From contig NZ_LIVV01000008.1 in the NCBI RefSeq assembly GCF_001905825.1, forward strand, positions 1 to 64,000: a stretch of 64,000 nt of DNA, given 5' to 3'. A program made the translations under genes and the position numbers. The DNA comes from Streptomyces sp. CB02009 (lineage in GTDB: Bacteria; Actinomycetota; Actinomycetes; Streptomycetales; Streptomycetaceae). Below the pieces are notes generated by a model. The model saw only the letters and a program-made list of their open reading frames with translations, had not been told where the DNA came from and made no database searches. Below are positions 28,545 to 37,123 of the stretch, piece by piece; the stretch's first letter is position 1; every line of letters begins with the position of its first letter.

Positions 28545-30923
28545 ATGCGACGGAGCAATCTACCGGCGGAGCTCAACCGGTTCGTCGGAAGGACCACCGA
28601 GCAGGCCGCACTGGCGGCGCTCCTCGACACGTCCCGCCTGGTCACGGTCGTGGGGGTGGGCGGGGTCGGCAAGACCCGGCTCGCCCTGAGGGCTGCCGCG
28701 GGCGCGCAGAAACGCTACAGCGACGGGGTACGGCTCGCCGGGCTCGCGCCGCTGCGCGATCCGGAGCTGATCGAGTACGCCCTGGTCGAGGCGCTCGACC
28801 TGACCGACCACACGCCCCGGCCCCCGCGCGAGGTGCTCGTCGAACACCTCGCCGAACGGCGGACGCTGCTGGTCGTCGACGGTTTCGAGCACCTCGTGGA
28901 GCACTGCGCGCCGCTGGTGCGGGAACTCCTGGAGCACGCGCCCGGGCTCACCGTCCTAGCGAGCGGCCGCCGGGCCCTGCGGGTGGCGGGCGAGGTGGTG
29001 TTCCCGCTGGCTCCGCTGGGCGAGGCGGACGCGATGACGCTGCTCGCGGAGCGGGCGGCGGAGGCGGGCGCGCCGAGCCTGCCGTGGCCGGGGGCGGAGT
29101 CCGGGGGCGGAGGCGCGGGCGGAGCCGGGGACAGCACCGGAGCGGGCGGATCGGGCGGGACCGGAGCCGGGGGCTCGGGTGGCGTCGGTGCCGTCGGTGC
29201 CGTCCACCGTGTTCCGACTCCGGCGGGCGCGCCCGTCCGCCCGGGCGCGGCCGCGGCCCGGCCCGGCGTCCCGGGAGTTCCGGCCGGAGGCCCGGCCCGG
29301 GGCGGCGGACGGGACGCCGTGCGGGAGCTGTGCCGGCGCCTCGACGGGATTCCGCTCGCCCTCGAACTGGCGGCCGGGCGACTGCCTCTGCTCTCCGTCG
29401 AGCAGATGCTGTACCGCCTCGACGACCGCTTCCGGCTCCTCACGGACGGCGCGCGCGGCGCCCTCCCCCGCCATCAGACGCTGCGCACGGCCATCGGCTG
29501 GAGCCATGAGCTGTGCACTCCGGAGGAGCGGCTGCTCTGGGCGCGGCTCTCCGTGTTCCCCGGTCCGTTCGACCTGGAGGCGGTGGAGTACGTCTGCGGG
29601 GGCCCGGAGCTGCCGCCGGAGCGGATCCTGGACCTGCTCGGCGGGCTGCTCGCGCAGTCGCTGCTCACCCGGGAGGACACCCCGGCCGGTCCCGCGTACC
29701 GGATGCTCGACACGGTCTCGGCGTACGGGGCCGAGTGGCTGGCGGCGCTCGACGACACGGAGCGGATGCGGCGGCGGCACCGCGACTGGTACATGGGCCT
29801 GGCCACCTGGTGCGAGCTGGAGTGGTTCAGCCCGCGCCAGCCCGAGGTGGCGGCGCTGACGGAGGCGGCGCTGCCGCATCTGCGGGCGGCCCTCGAACTC
29901 TGCCTGGAGCTGCCGGAGGACGCGCATCTCGCCCAGCACCTGGCGGGGACGCTCTGGTTCGCGTGGGTGGGCTGCGGGCGCCTCTCGGAGGGCCGGCACT
30001 GGCTGGACCGGGCCCTGGCGCTCGAGTCCGGCCGCGAGGAGGCGCGGCTCAAGGCGCTGTGGGTGCTCGGGTACGTGACGGTGCTGCAGGGCGACGGCAC
30101 GGCGGCGGTGGCGGCGCTCCACGAGTGCGGGGAGCGGGCCAGGTCCTCGCGGAACGCGCTGGCGGAGGCGTACGCGACGCACCGGATGGGCTGTCTCGCG
30201 CTGCTCACGGACGACATGCCGCGGGCCGAGGAGCTGATCGGGCGGGCGCTGGAGGCGTACCGGGAGCTCGGTGAGCTGAACAGCAATGTGCTGATGGCGC
30301 AGATCGAGCTGGCGATGGCGCGGGCCTTCCTGGGTGACCAGGAGGGGGCGGGTGCCCTCTCCCGGGAGGTCAGGGAGGTCTGCGAGGAGCGGGGCGAGCT
30401 CTGGGCGAGGGCGTACGCCCTCTATGTGCTGGGGTATCTGGCGTGGGCCCGGGGCGCGTTCGGGGAGGCGCGGGAGCTGCTCACCGAGTGCGTGTCGATC
30501 AACGACAGCTTCCGCGACCTGGTCGGCCTCGTCCTGGCGATCGAGCTGCTGGCCCTGGTGACGGTGAGCGAGGGCGACGCGGCGGAGGCCGCGGTCCTGC
30601 AGGGGGCGGCGGTCCCGGTGTGGGACACGGTGGGGGTCCGGCTCTTCGGCTCGGAGGCGTTCGGCGTGCCGAGGGCGCTGTGCGAGCGGCGGGCCGAGGA
30701 GGTGCTCGGCGCGGACGCGTACGGCGCCGCGTTCCGGGCCGGCCAGGGGCTCTCGGCCGCGGAGGCGGTGGAGCGCGCGCTCGCGGCGGGCCGGAGTCCG
30801 GCCGTCGGCGTCCCGGCGGAGGAGTCCGCGCCGCGTCCGTTCCGTACGGCCGGCGCGGCGGTCCCGGGAACGCGGAAGCCCGCCGGCTCCCCCACCGGCA
30901 AGGGCGGGGAAGCGGCGGGCTGA
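28545..30923 (+). CDS. AfsR/LuxR-like NTPase with TPR-type repeats, no DNA-binding domain seen
   Basis: 792 residues. NB-ARC-like ATPase: Walker A GVGGVGKT at 37-44, Walker B LLVVDGFEH at 108-116, then LDGIPLALELAAGRLPLLSV and LPRHQTLRTAIGWSHELC, the pattern of the ATPase part of large Streptomyces LuxR/AfsR regulators. A Gly/Ser/Ala-rich low-complexity insert occupies about 185-255. The C-terminal half is alpha-helical repeat sequence (TPR-like). No SARP domain precedes it and no LuxR helix-turn-helix follows; it ends in a disordered tail. Probably a signalling ATPase acting with a partner. Transcribed away from the alaS unit. Confidence 0.85.
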   Translation: MRRSNLPAELNRFVGRTTEQAALAALLDTSRLVTVVGVGGVGKTRLALRAAAGAQKRYSDGVRLAGLAPLRDPELIEYALVEALDLTDHTPRPPREVLVEHLAERRTLLVVDGFEHLVEHCAPLVRELLEHAPGLTVLASGRRALRVAGEVVFPLAPLGEADAMTLLAERAAEAGAPSLPWPGAESGGGGAGGAGDSTGAGGSGGTGAGGSGGVGAVGAVHRVPTPAGAPVRPGAAAARPGVPGVPAGGPARGGGRDAVRELCRRLDGIPLALELAAGRLPLLSVEQMLYRLDDRFRLLTDGARGALPRHQTLRTAIGWSHELCTPEERLLWARLSVFPGPFDLEAVEYVCGGPELPPERILDLLGGLLAQSLLTREDTPAGPAYRMLDTVSAYGAEWLAALDDTERMRRRHRDWYMGLATWCELEWFSPRQPEVAALTEAALPHLRAALELCLELPEDAHLAQHLAGTLWFAWVGCGRLSEGRHWLDRALALESGREEARLKALWVLGYVTVLQGDGTAAVAALHECGERARSSRNALAEAYATHRMGCLALLTDDMPRAEELIGRALEAYRELGELNSNVLMAQIELAMARAFLGDQEGAGALSREVREVCEERGELWARAYALYVLGYLAWARGAFGEARELLTECVSINDSFRDLVGLVLAIELLALVTVSEGDAAEAAVLQGAAVPVWDTVGVRLFGSEAFGVPRALCERRAEEVLGADAYGAAFRAGQGLSAAEAVERALAAGRSPAVGVPAEESAPRPFRTAGAAVPGTRKPAGSPTGKGGEAAG

Positions 30924-30946
30924 ACACCGCGGAGGTGGTACTACGT

Positions 30947-30966
30947 CCCCCGGCCTGCGCCGGGGG
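30947..30966. terminator. terminator between the AfsR-like gene and rpsD
   Basis: 8-bp GC-only stem (30947-30954 with 30959-30966), loop CTGC, in the 49-bp spacer between two convergent genes. Confidence 0.65.
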
Positions 30967-30972
30967 CCCGGA

Positions 30973-31587
30973 TCAGCGGGCGTAGTACTCGACGACCAGC
31001 TGCTCGTCGCAGATGACCGGGATCTCCTTGCGGTTCGGGTCGCGGTCGAGGCGGAAGGCCAGGGCCTTCAGGTTGACCTGCAGGTAGCGCGGGGTCTCAC
31101 CGTCGGCGGCGAAGCCACCCTCACGGGCGACCTCGAACAGCGGCTTGGTGCGGCTGCGCTCGCGGACCATCACGACGTCGTCGGGACGGACGCGGAACGA
31201 CGGCTTGTCGACCTTGCCGCCGTTGACCTGGATGTGGCCGTGGACGACCATCTGGCGGGCCTGGTAGATGGTGCGGGCGATGCCCGAACGCAGGACCAGG
31301 GCGTCGAGGCGACGCTCGAGCTCGACGACCAGCGCCTCGCCCGTCTTGCCTTCGGCCTTCTTGGCGCGGTCGTAGGCGCGCGCCATCTGGCGCTCGCTGA
31401 TGTCGTACTGGGCGCGCAGACGCTGCTTCTCGAGCAGACGGACCTTGTAGTCCGAGTTCTGCTTGCGGCCACGGCCGTGCTCGCCCGGCGGGTAGGGGCG
31501 GGCCTCGAAGTACTTGACAGCCTTCGGGGTCAGCGCGATGCCGAGGGCACGCGACTTCTTGACCTTGGGACGGGACTGGTTCGGCAT
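30973..31587 (-). CDS. rpsD: 30S ribosomal protein S4
   Basis: Primary 16S-binding protein that nucleates 30S assembly. 204 residues. Opening NQSRPKVKKSRALGIALTPK and YPPGEHGRGRKQNSDYKVRL are of the zinc-independent (no CxxC) S4 form. The S4 RNA-binding domain is clear (RLDALVLRSGIARTIYQARQ, VHGHIQVNGGKVDKPS). Here rpsD is a solitary gene, not in the alpha operon, as I recall for other Streptomyces. Confidence 0.97.
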   Translation of the reverse strand: MPNQSRPKVKKSRALGIALTPKAVKYFEARPYPPGEHGRGRKQNSDYKVRLLEKQRLRAQYDISERQMARAYDRAKKAEGKTGEALVVELERRLDALVLRSGIARTIYQARQMVVHGHIQVNGGKVDKPSFRVRPDDVVMVRERSRTKPLFEVAREGGFAADGETPRYLQVNLKALAFRLDRDPNRKEIPVICDEQLVVEYYAR

Positions 31588-31943
31588 GAACCAACCTCTC
31601 TACTGGTACGAAACGGCTTCACCAGGGTTAGGGGAGGTCGCATCCGCAGCCGGGAAACCCGTCGGGTCCGTACAGGACGGACCGTGCCGGGCAGCCGCTC
31701 CCAGGTCTGGGCACATACGTGCAGCACGCGAACGACCCACCGCCGCTCCCGGAAGCCCGGGTGGTGGTGGGTGGCACGCGACACCTTCGAAGGTGCGCGA
31801 CGCTCCTGGAAACCCCGCCCGAGGGCCGGGTCTCCGGCTGACTGTCCCGTTCTGGTGGTGCCGACCGGAGCCGGACACGGGACGCAGCAATCCGGACCAG
31901 TGTACCGGCTCCGCGGGACTCCCTCGCACGCGGTCCCGCGGCC
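31588..31943 (-). other. rpsD upstream region (356 bp)
   Basis: No gene seen. It contains a 14-bp perfect palindrome CACCTTCGAAGGTG (31782-31795) about 195 bp before rpsD and the terminator of the HNH gene (31911-31941). The rest is leader for rpsD; S4 often controls its own synthesis through leader structure in other bacteria, but I cannot assign such a fold here. Confidence 0.5.
31911..31941 (-). terminator. terminator after the HNH-nuclease-like gene
   Basis: Perfect 9-bp stem (31911-31919 with 31933-31941), 13-nt loop, starting 3 bp past the stop. Confidence 0.6.
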
Positions 31944-32663
31944 TCAGCGGCAGGTGTCCAGGAGCTCCTGGACCGCCTTCCTCTCCGGCGGGGACACCGT
32001 GAGACCGTACTTGGCCTTGATCCCGGTCCAGCGCCGGCCGTACTCGCACCAGTACGCGCTCCGCGGCGGCCGCCACTTGTCCGGGGTCCTGCTGCTCTTG
32101 TCCTGGTTCGTCTGCTTGTCGGTGGCGAGCAGCACGTCCAGGTCGTTGGCGTACGTCAGCCGCCGCTCGGGGGTCCACGCCCAGGCGCCGGCGCGCCAGG
32201 CCGCGCCGAGCGCGACGACGTGGTCGGTCTGGATCTGCGAGGCCCTGCGGTACGAGTAGGGCAGTGCCTTGCCGGTGTACGGGTCGTGCAGGACGCCGGA
32301 GAGGACGACGCACGGGTTCCGGTCGCCGAGCCGGACGTCGTCGAGGTCCCGGTGCAGCACGTCGTCCCGGGTGTCGCAGCCGTTGCGCCCGCCGGGGGCG
32401 TCGGTCGCGTCGGACCAGCCGTTCCCGAACTTCGCGCGCTCGTACGCCTGCCAGTTCTCGCCCCAGGCGACCCGGAGGCCGGCCAGCTGAGTCCTCGCCT
32501 GTGCCGGGGTGGGCGGGAAGCCCGGGGAGACGAGCGGGCGGGCGGAGGCCGTGGTCCCGGTCTCCTTCGGCCCGGTCCGCAACGGCCCGGTCTCCGCCGC
32601 TCGGCCGGGTGCGCACGCGGCGGCGCTCACCGCCAGGACCAGCACGCCTGCTGTACGGATCAT
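31944..32663 (-). CDS. secreted HNH (DUF1524/GmrSD-type) nuclease-like protein
   Basis: 239 residues. Signal-like N-terminus MIRTAGVLVLAVSAAAC with Cys17; the AAAC is a poor lipobox, so it could be a lipoprotein or simply secreted. The C-terminal half has the HNH beta-beta-alpha core: QTDHVVAL (D147-H148), ANDLDVLLATD (N173) and NQDKSSRTP (N186, K189), the DUF1524 pattern. A CEYGRRW segment follows. Probably an extracellular nonspecific nuclease, for example for DNA scavenging. No immunity gene is apparent. Confidence 0.88.
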   Translation of the reverse strand: MIRTAGVLVLAVSAAACAPGRAAETGPLRTGPKETGTTASARPLVSPGFPPTPAQARTQLAGLRVAWGENWQAYERAKFGNGWSDATDAPGGRNGCDTRDDVLHRDLDDVRLGDRNPCVVLSGVLHDPYTGKALPYSYRRASQIQTDHVVALGAAWRAGAWAWTPERRLTYANDLDVLLATDKQTNQDKSSRTPDKWRPPRSAYWCEYGRRWTGIKAKYGLTVSPPERKAVQELLDTCR

Positions 32664-32710
32664 GGGGCGAGGCTAGGTCCCCGAGGTGGTGGTCCGGGCG
32701 AAGGGCGCGC

Positions 32711-34063
32711 CTACTCGTCGCCCTTCAGGCGGGTCCTCACCCGCTCCACCACGTCCGCGTACCGCGCCTCCGCGCCGTAGCGCGTCGGTTCGTAGTACTG
32801 GCGGCCGTGGATCGTGTCCGGGGCGTACTGCTGGGCCGCGATGCCGCCCGGGACGTCATGGGGGTAGACGTAGCCCTGGGCGTGGCCGAGCTTGGCCGCG
32901 CCCTTGTAGTGGCCGTCGCGCAGATGGGCCGGGACCGATCCCGCGAGGCCGTTGCGCACGTCCGCCAGGGCGGCGCCGATCGCGGTGGTCGCCGCGTTCG
33001 ACTTGGGGGCCAGGGCCAGGGCGATGGTCGCGTGGCTCAGGGTGAGCGCCGCCTCGGGGAAGCCGATCATGGCGACGGCCTGCGCGGCGGCGACGGCGAT
33101 CGGCAGCGCGTTCGGGTCGGCGAGTCCGATGTCCTCGCTCGCGGAGATCATGAGGCGCCGGGCGATGAACCGGGGGTCCTCCCCCGCCTCGATCATCCGG
33201 GCCAGGTAGTGCAGGGCCGCGTCCACGTCCGAGCCGCGGATCGACTTGATGAGCGCGCTGGCCACGTCGTAGTGCTGGTCGCCGTCCCGGTCGTACTTGA
33301 CGGCCGCGCGGTCGACGGTCTCCTCGACCGTCTCCAGGGTGATCTCCGGCTCGCCCTTGGCGATGGCCGCGCCCGCGGCGGCCTCCAGGGCGGTCAGGGC
33401 GCGCCGGGCGTCGCCGCCGGCGACCCGGAGGAGGTGGGCCTCGGCGTCCTCGGGGAGGGTCACCGCCCCGCCGAGTCCGCGCTCGCCGGTGAGCGCCCGG
33501 GCCATCAGGCCGCGCAGGTCGTCGTCGGTCAGCGGCTCCAGGGTGAGGAGCAGGGAGCGGGAGAGGAGCGGGGAGATAATCGAGAAGTACGGGTTCTCGG
33601 TGGTGGCGGCGATGAGCGTCACCCAGCGGTTCTCGACGGCGGGCAGCAGCGAGTCCTGCTGGGCCTTGGAGAAGCGGTGGATCTCGTCGAGGAAGAGGAC
33701 GGTCTCCTTGCCGTAGCCGCCGACCGCGCGGCGGGCTCCGTCGATGACGGCGCGGACCTCCTTGACGCCCGCGGTGATCGCCGAGAGCTCCACGAACCGC
33801 TTGTTCGTGGCCTTGGAGACCACGTACGCCAGGGTCGTCTTCCCGATGCCGGGCGGGCCCCAGAGGATCACGGAGGAGGCGCCCGCGGGGCCGCCGTCGC
33901 CGTCGCCCACGAGGCGGCGCAGCGGCGAGCCGGGCTTGAGCAGGTGCTTCTGCCCCACCACCTCGTCGAGGGTGCGCGGGCGCATCCGGACGGCCAGCGG
34001 GCTGCTGGCGGGGTCCTTCTCCTGGCGGTCTTCGGCTGCTGCGGTAAAGAGGTCGGGCTCCAC
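32711..34063 (-). CDS. rarA: replication-associated recombination protein A (RarA/MgsA), AAA+ ATPase
   Basis: Clamp-loader-like ATPase acting at stalled replication forks. About 450 residues. RMRPRTLDEVVGQKHLL, Walker A GPPGIGKTTLA, Walker B VLFLDEIHRFSKAQQD, sensor AATTENPYFSI, and the C-terminal tetramerisation domain with SIRGSDVDAALHYLARM and YPHDVPGG. I chose GTG at 34063 (protein MEPDLFTAA...); GTG at 34087 is the longer option. An 8-bp inverted repeat (32700-32707 with 32719-32726) overlaps the stop. Confidence 0.94.
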   Translation of the reverse strand: MEPDLFTAAAEDRQEKDPASSPLAVRMRPRTLDEVVGQKHLLKPGSPLRRLVGDGDGGPAGASSVILWGPPGIGKTTLAYVVSKATNKRFVELSAITAGVKEVRAVIDGARRAVGGYGKETVLFLDEIHRFSKAQQDSLLPAVENRWVTLIAATTENPYFSIISPLLSRSLLLTLEPLTDDDLRGLMARALTGERGLGGAVTLPEDAEAHLLRVAGGDARRALTALEAAAGAAIAKGEPEITLETVEETVDRAAVKYDRDGDQHYDVASALIKSIRGSDVDAALHYLARMIEAGEDPRFIARRLMISASEDIGLADPNALPIAVAAAQAVAMIGFPEAALTLSHATIALALAPKSNAATTAIGAALADVRNGLAGSVPAHLRDGHYKGAAKLGHAQGYVYPHDVPGGIAAQQYAPDTIHGRQYYEPTRYGAEARYADVVERVRTRLKGDE

Positions 34064-34148
34064 GTCATGAAGCCTAGGACACGCCACCGACAGCGCGGTC
34101 CCCGCCGACTGGGCCCGGCGGGCGGTCAGCCGGTCCGGGGGCGGGCGG

Positions 34149-34772
34149 TCAGCCGGTCCAGAAGTCCCACCAGCGGGTCAGGATCAGCATGCCGATGATC
34201 CCGATGTGCAGGACGGGGAGGACCCAGGTGAACTCGTCGAAGAAGGTCCTGAGGCCGCGGGGGGCGGGGATGACGCCGCTGCGGACGTTCTGCGAGGTCA
34301 CGTACCAGAACATGACGATGGTGGCGACCCAGGCCAGGCAGCACCACAGGCACAGCGAGTTGATCTCGTACAGCGACTGGTACATCAGCCAGGTGCAGAA
34401 CCCGACGCCGAACAGGGTGCCGGCGTTGAGGCCGAGCCAGTACCAGCGGCGGTAGCGGGCCCCGGCGAGCAGGGCGAGGCCGATGGCGATCACCATGGCG
34501 TACGTGACCAGGCCGAGCATCGGGTTCGGGAAGCCGAAGACCGAGGCCTGCTCGCTCTTCATGATGTTGCCGCAGGAGACGATCGGGTTGAGGCTGCACC
34601 CGGGGACGAAGTTCGGGTCCTCCAGGAGCTTGAACTTGTCGATCGTGATGACCCAGGCAGCGAGCACCCCGGCCGCTCCGGTGATCACGAGCATCCAGGC
34701 GAAGGCCCTGCTCGCCCCGATGGTGCCGTCCTGCCGGCCGGACGCGGCTTCGTCCACCGCTGCCTTCGTCAT
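34149..34772 (-). CDS. vitamin K epoxide reductase (VKOR) family membrane protein
   Basis: Membrane enzyme that re-oxidises thiol oxidoreductases using quinone, supporting disulfide formation outside the cell. 207 residues with about five membrane segments. The redox cysteines are present: C59 and C67 in the loop (PGCSLNPIVSCG), and the CLWC active site at 141-144. No DsbA-like partner is adjacent. I chose ATG at 34772; upstream in-frame codons lack a good ribosome binding site. Confidence 0.92.
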   Translation of the reverse strand: MTKAAVDEAASGRQDGTIGASRAFAWMLVITGAAGVLAAWVITIDKFKLLEDPNFVPGCSLNPIVSCGNIMKSEQASVFGFPNPMLGLVTYAMVIAIGLALLAGARYRRWYWLGLNAGTLFGVGFCTWLMYQSLYEINSLCLWCCLAWVATIVMFWYVTSQNVRSGVIPAPRGLRTFFDEFTWVLPVLHIGIIGMLILTRWWDFWTG

Positions 34773-34914
34773 GTCGCCTGTTCCCTCGCTCGCGAGCCTT
34801 GTGGGCACGGCCATTCTGCCGTACGGGGCAGCGCGCCCACCGTTCGCCGGGGATAAGTGAAGCGAACATAAGAACGAAAACAAGTGCGGCCAAGGGCCGG
34901 CAAGGGCCGACGAA

Positions 34915-34962
34915 GGCAAGGGGCCCGGGCCCCTTGCCCGGCGAGCCCGTCGGGCTCGCCGG
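34915..34962 (-). terminator. two tandem palindromic hairpins after hisS
   Basis: A perfect 24-bp palindrome (34915-34938) and a second 12-bp stem (34938-34949 with 34951-34962) lie back to back, the nearer one 8 bp past the hisS stop. Both are symmetric enough to act on either strand. Confidence 0.8.
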
Positions 34963-34970
34963 TACGTCCG

Positions 34971-36233
34971 TCAGGCCAGCTTGGCCCGTACCGCGTCGAG
35001 CAGCGCGTCCACGGCGACCGCCTGCTGCTCGCCGGACTCCATGTCCTTGAGCTGCACGACGCCCTCGGCGAGGTCACGCTCACCGGCGACGACCGCGAGC
35101 CGGGCGCCGGAGCGGTTGGCGTCCTTCATCGCGCCCTTGAGGCCCTTCCCGCCGAACGAGAAGTCCGCGGAGACGCCCTCCCGGCGCAGCTCGGTGACCT
35201 TGCCGAAGAGGGTCCGCCGCGCCTCCTCGCCGATGGCCACGGCGAAGACGCTGGTGACGGCGGGGAGGTCGAGCTCGATGCCCTCCGCCTCCAGGGCGAG
35301 GACCGTGCGGTCCACCCCGAGCGCCCAGCCGACGGACGGCAGCGCGGGGCCGCCGATCATCTCGGAGAGGCCGTCGTAGCGGCCGCCGCCGCCGACCGCC
35401 GACTGCGAGCCGAGCCCGCCGTGGACGAACTCGAAGGTCGTGCGGGTGTAGTAGTCCAGGCCGCGCACCAGCTTGGCGTCGTCCTCGAACTCCACGCCCG
35501 CCGCGGTGACCAGGGCGCGCACCTCCTCGTGGTACGCCTTGCACGCGTCGCACAGGTAGTCGCCGAGCAGCGGGGCGCCGACGAGCTGCTTCTGCACGGA
35601 CTCGCGCTTGTCGTCGAGGACGCGCAGCGGGTTGATCTCGGCGCGGCGCAGGGTCTCCTCGTCGAGGTCCAGCCCGCGCAGGAAGCTTTGGAGCGCCTCG
35701 CGGTAGACGGGACGGCACTCCTTGTCGCCCAGCGAGTTGAGCAGGATGCGGAAGTTGCGCAGCCCCAGCGAGCGGTACGCCTGGTCGGCCAGGATGATCA
35801 GCTCGGCGTCGAGCGCCGGGTCCTCGGCGCCGATCGCCTCGGCGCCCACCTGGGAGAAGTGGCGGTAGCGGCCGGCCTGGGCCCGCTCGTAGCGGTAGTA
35901 CGAGCCGGAGTACCAGAGCTTCACCGGCAGGTTGCCCTGCTTGTGCAGGTTGGCCTGGAGCGCCGCCCGCAGGACGGACGCGGTGCCCTCGGGACGGAGG
36001 GCGAGGTGGTCGTTGCCCTTCGTGGTGAGGGTGTACATCTCCTTGGTCACGATGTCGGTGGACTCGCCGACACCGCGGGAGAACAGCTCGACGTTCTCGA
36101 AACCGGGCGTCTCGATGTAGCCGTAGCCGGAGTTCCTCAGCGGCGTGGAGATCGCGTCCCGGACCGCCAGGAAGGTGGCGGAGCGGGGCGGGATCAGGTC
36201 GTACGTGCCCTTGGGGGCCTGAAAGGTGCTCAC
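34971..36233 (-). CDS. hisS: histidyl-tRNA synthetase
   Basis: Class II synthetase charging tRNA-His. 420 residues. Motif 2 region SYYRYERAQAGRYRHFSQ, histidine loop LVRGLDYYTRTTFE, GGGGRYDGLSEM and motif 3 LPSVGWALGVDR. I chose GTG at 36233 (STFQAPKGTYDLIPP), which matches family N-termini; no strong ribosome binding site is visible, and the stop of the upstream hydrolase gene lies only 10 bp away, so translation may be coupled. Confidence 0.97.
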   Translation of the reverse strand: MSTFQAPKGTYDLIPPRSATFLAVRDAISTPLRNSGYGYIETPGFENVELFSRGVGESTDIVTKEMYTLTTKGNDHLALRPEGTASVLRAALQANLHKQGNLPVKLWYSGSYYRYERAQAGRYRHFSQVGAEAIGAEDPALDAELIILADQAYRSLGLRNFRILLNSLGDKECRPVYREALQSFLRGLDLDEETLRRAEINPLRVLDDKRESVQKQLVGAPLLGDYLCDACKAYHEEVRALVTAAGVEFEDDAKLVRGLDYYTRTTFEFVHGGLGSQSAVGGGGRYDGLSEMIGGPALPSVGWALGVDRTVLALEAEGIELDLPAVTSVFAVAIGEEARRTLFGKVTELRREGVSADFSFGGKGLKGAMKDANRSGARLAVVAGERDLAEGVVQLKDMESGEQQAVAVDALLDAVRAKLA

Positions 36234-36243
36234 GAAAGTCTCG

Positions 36244-36951
36244 TCACATTCCTCGTCGGGGAGCCTTCGCGCTCCCGAGGCCGTCGGCCACGTCCCGCAG
36301 ATAGGGGTTCGTGGCGCGCTCCTGGCCGATGGTCGTCTGGGGACCGTGCCCCGACAGCACCACGGTCGAGTTGTCGAGCGGCAGGCACACACGGGCCAGC
36401 GAAGCGAGCATCTCGTCCATGTCACCGCCGGGGAGGTCGGTGCGTCCGACGGAGCCGGCGAACAGCAGGTCCCCGGAGAAGAACACGGAGGGGATCTCCG
36501 TGGTCTCCGGCATCCTGAAGGTCACCGACCCCTTGGTATGACCGGGCGCGTGGGCGACGGAGAAGTCCAGACCGGCCAGCTTCAGCTCGGCGCCGTCCGT
36601 CAGTTCTCGCACGTCGTCGGGCTCTCCCACGGTCAGCTCGCCCATGAGGGGCATCCCGATGGAGCGGCCGAGGGCCTTCTCCGGGTCGCTCATCATGTAG
36701 CGGTCGGACGGGTGGATCCACGCGGGGACGTCATGGGCGCCGCACACCGGGACGACGGAGGCGACGTGGTCGATGTGTCCATGGGTGAGGACGACGGCGA
36801 CGGGCTTGAGCCGATGCTTCTTCAGCGTCTCCTCGACACCCTCGGCGGCCTGGTGGCCCGGGTCGATGATCACGCACTCCTCGCCTGCGGCGGGGGCGAC
36901 CAGATAGCAGTTGGTCCCCCAGGCCCCGGCGGGGAACCCGGCAATCAGCAC
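36244..36951 (-). CDS. metallo-beta-lactamase-fold hydrolase (glyoxalase II-like)
   Basis: 235 residues. Metal motif THGHIDHVASV (HxHxDH), HAPGHTKGS, SGDLLFAGSVGRTD and SGHGPQTTIG give all conserved ligands of the glyoxalase II/YcbL group, thioesterases that act on S-acyl thiols such as lactoyl-thiol adducts. The true substrate is unknown. It lies 10 bp upstream of hisS in one unit, a pairing I recall as conserved in Streptomyces. Confidence 0.9.
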   Translation of the reverse strand: MLIAGFPAGAWGTNCYLVAPAAGEECVIIDPGHQAAEGVEETLKKHRLKPVAVVLTHGHIDHVASVVPVCGAHDVPAWIHPSDRYMMSDPEKALGRSIGMPLMGELTVGEPDDVRELTDGAELKLAGLDFSVAHAPGHTKGSVTFRMPETTEIPSVFFSGDLLFAGSVGRTDLPGGDMDEMLASLARVCLPLDNSTVVLSGHGPQTTIGQERATNPYLRDVADGLGSAKAPRRGM

Positions 36952-37123
36952 GTTCGTCCTTAGTTGTCGTCCGGCACGGGGGCGCGGAATTCGCGGAACC
37001 CGCGGAAAACGCGGAATACGGCAGATCAGAGCCTACCGGCGGTGCCGGTTCCACAGCCAACCCGTATACGGTACGGGCACACCCGGCCAGGACAGGAACA
37101 CACGAGCGACAGGAGCGGAACCG

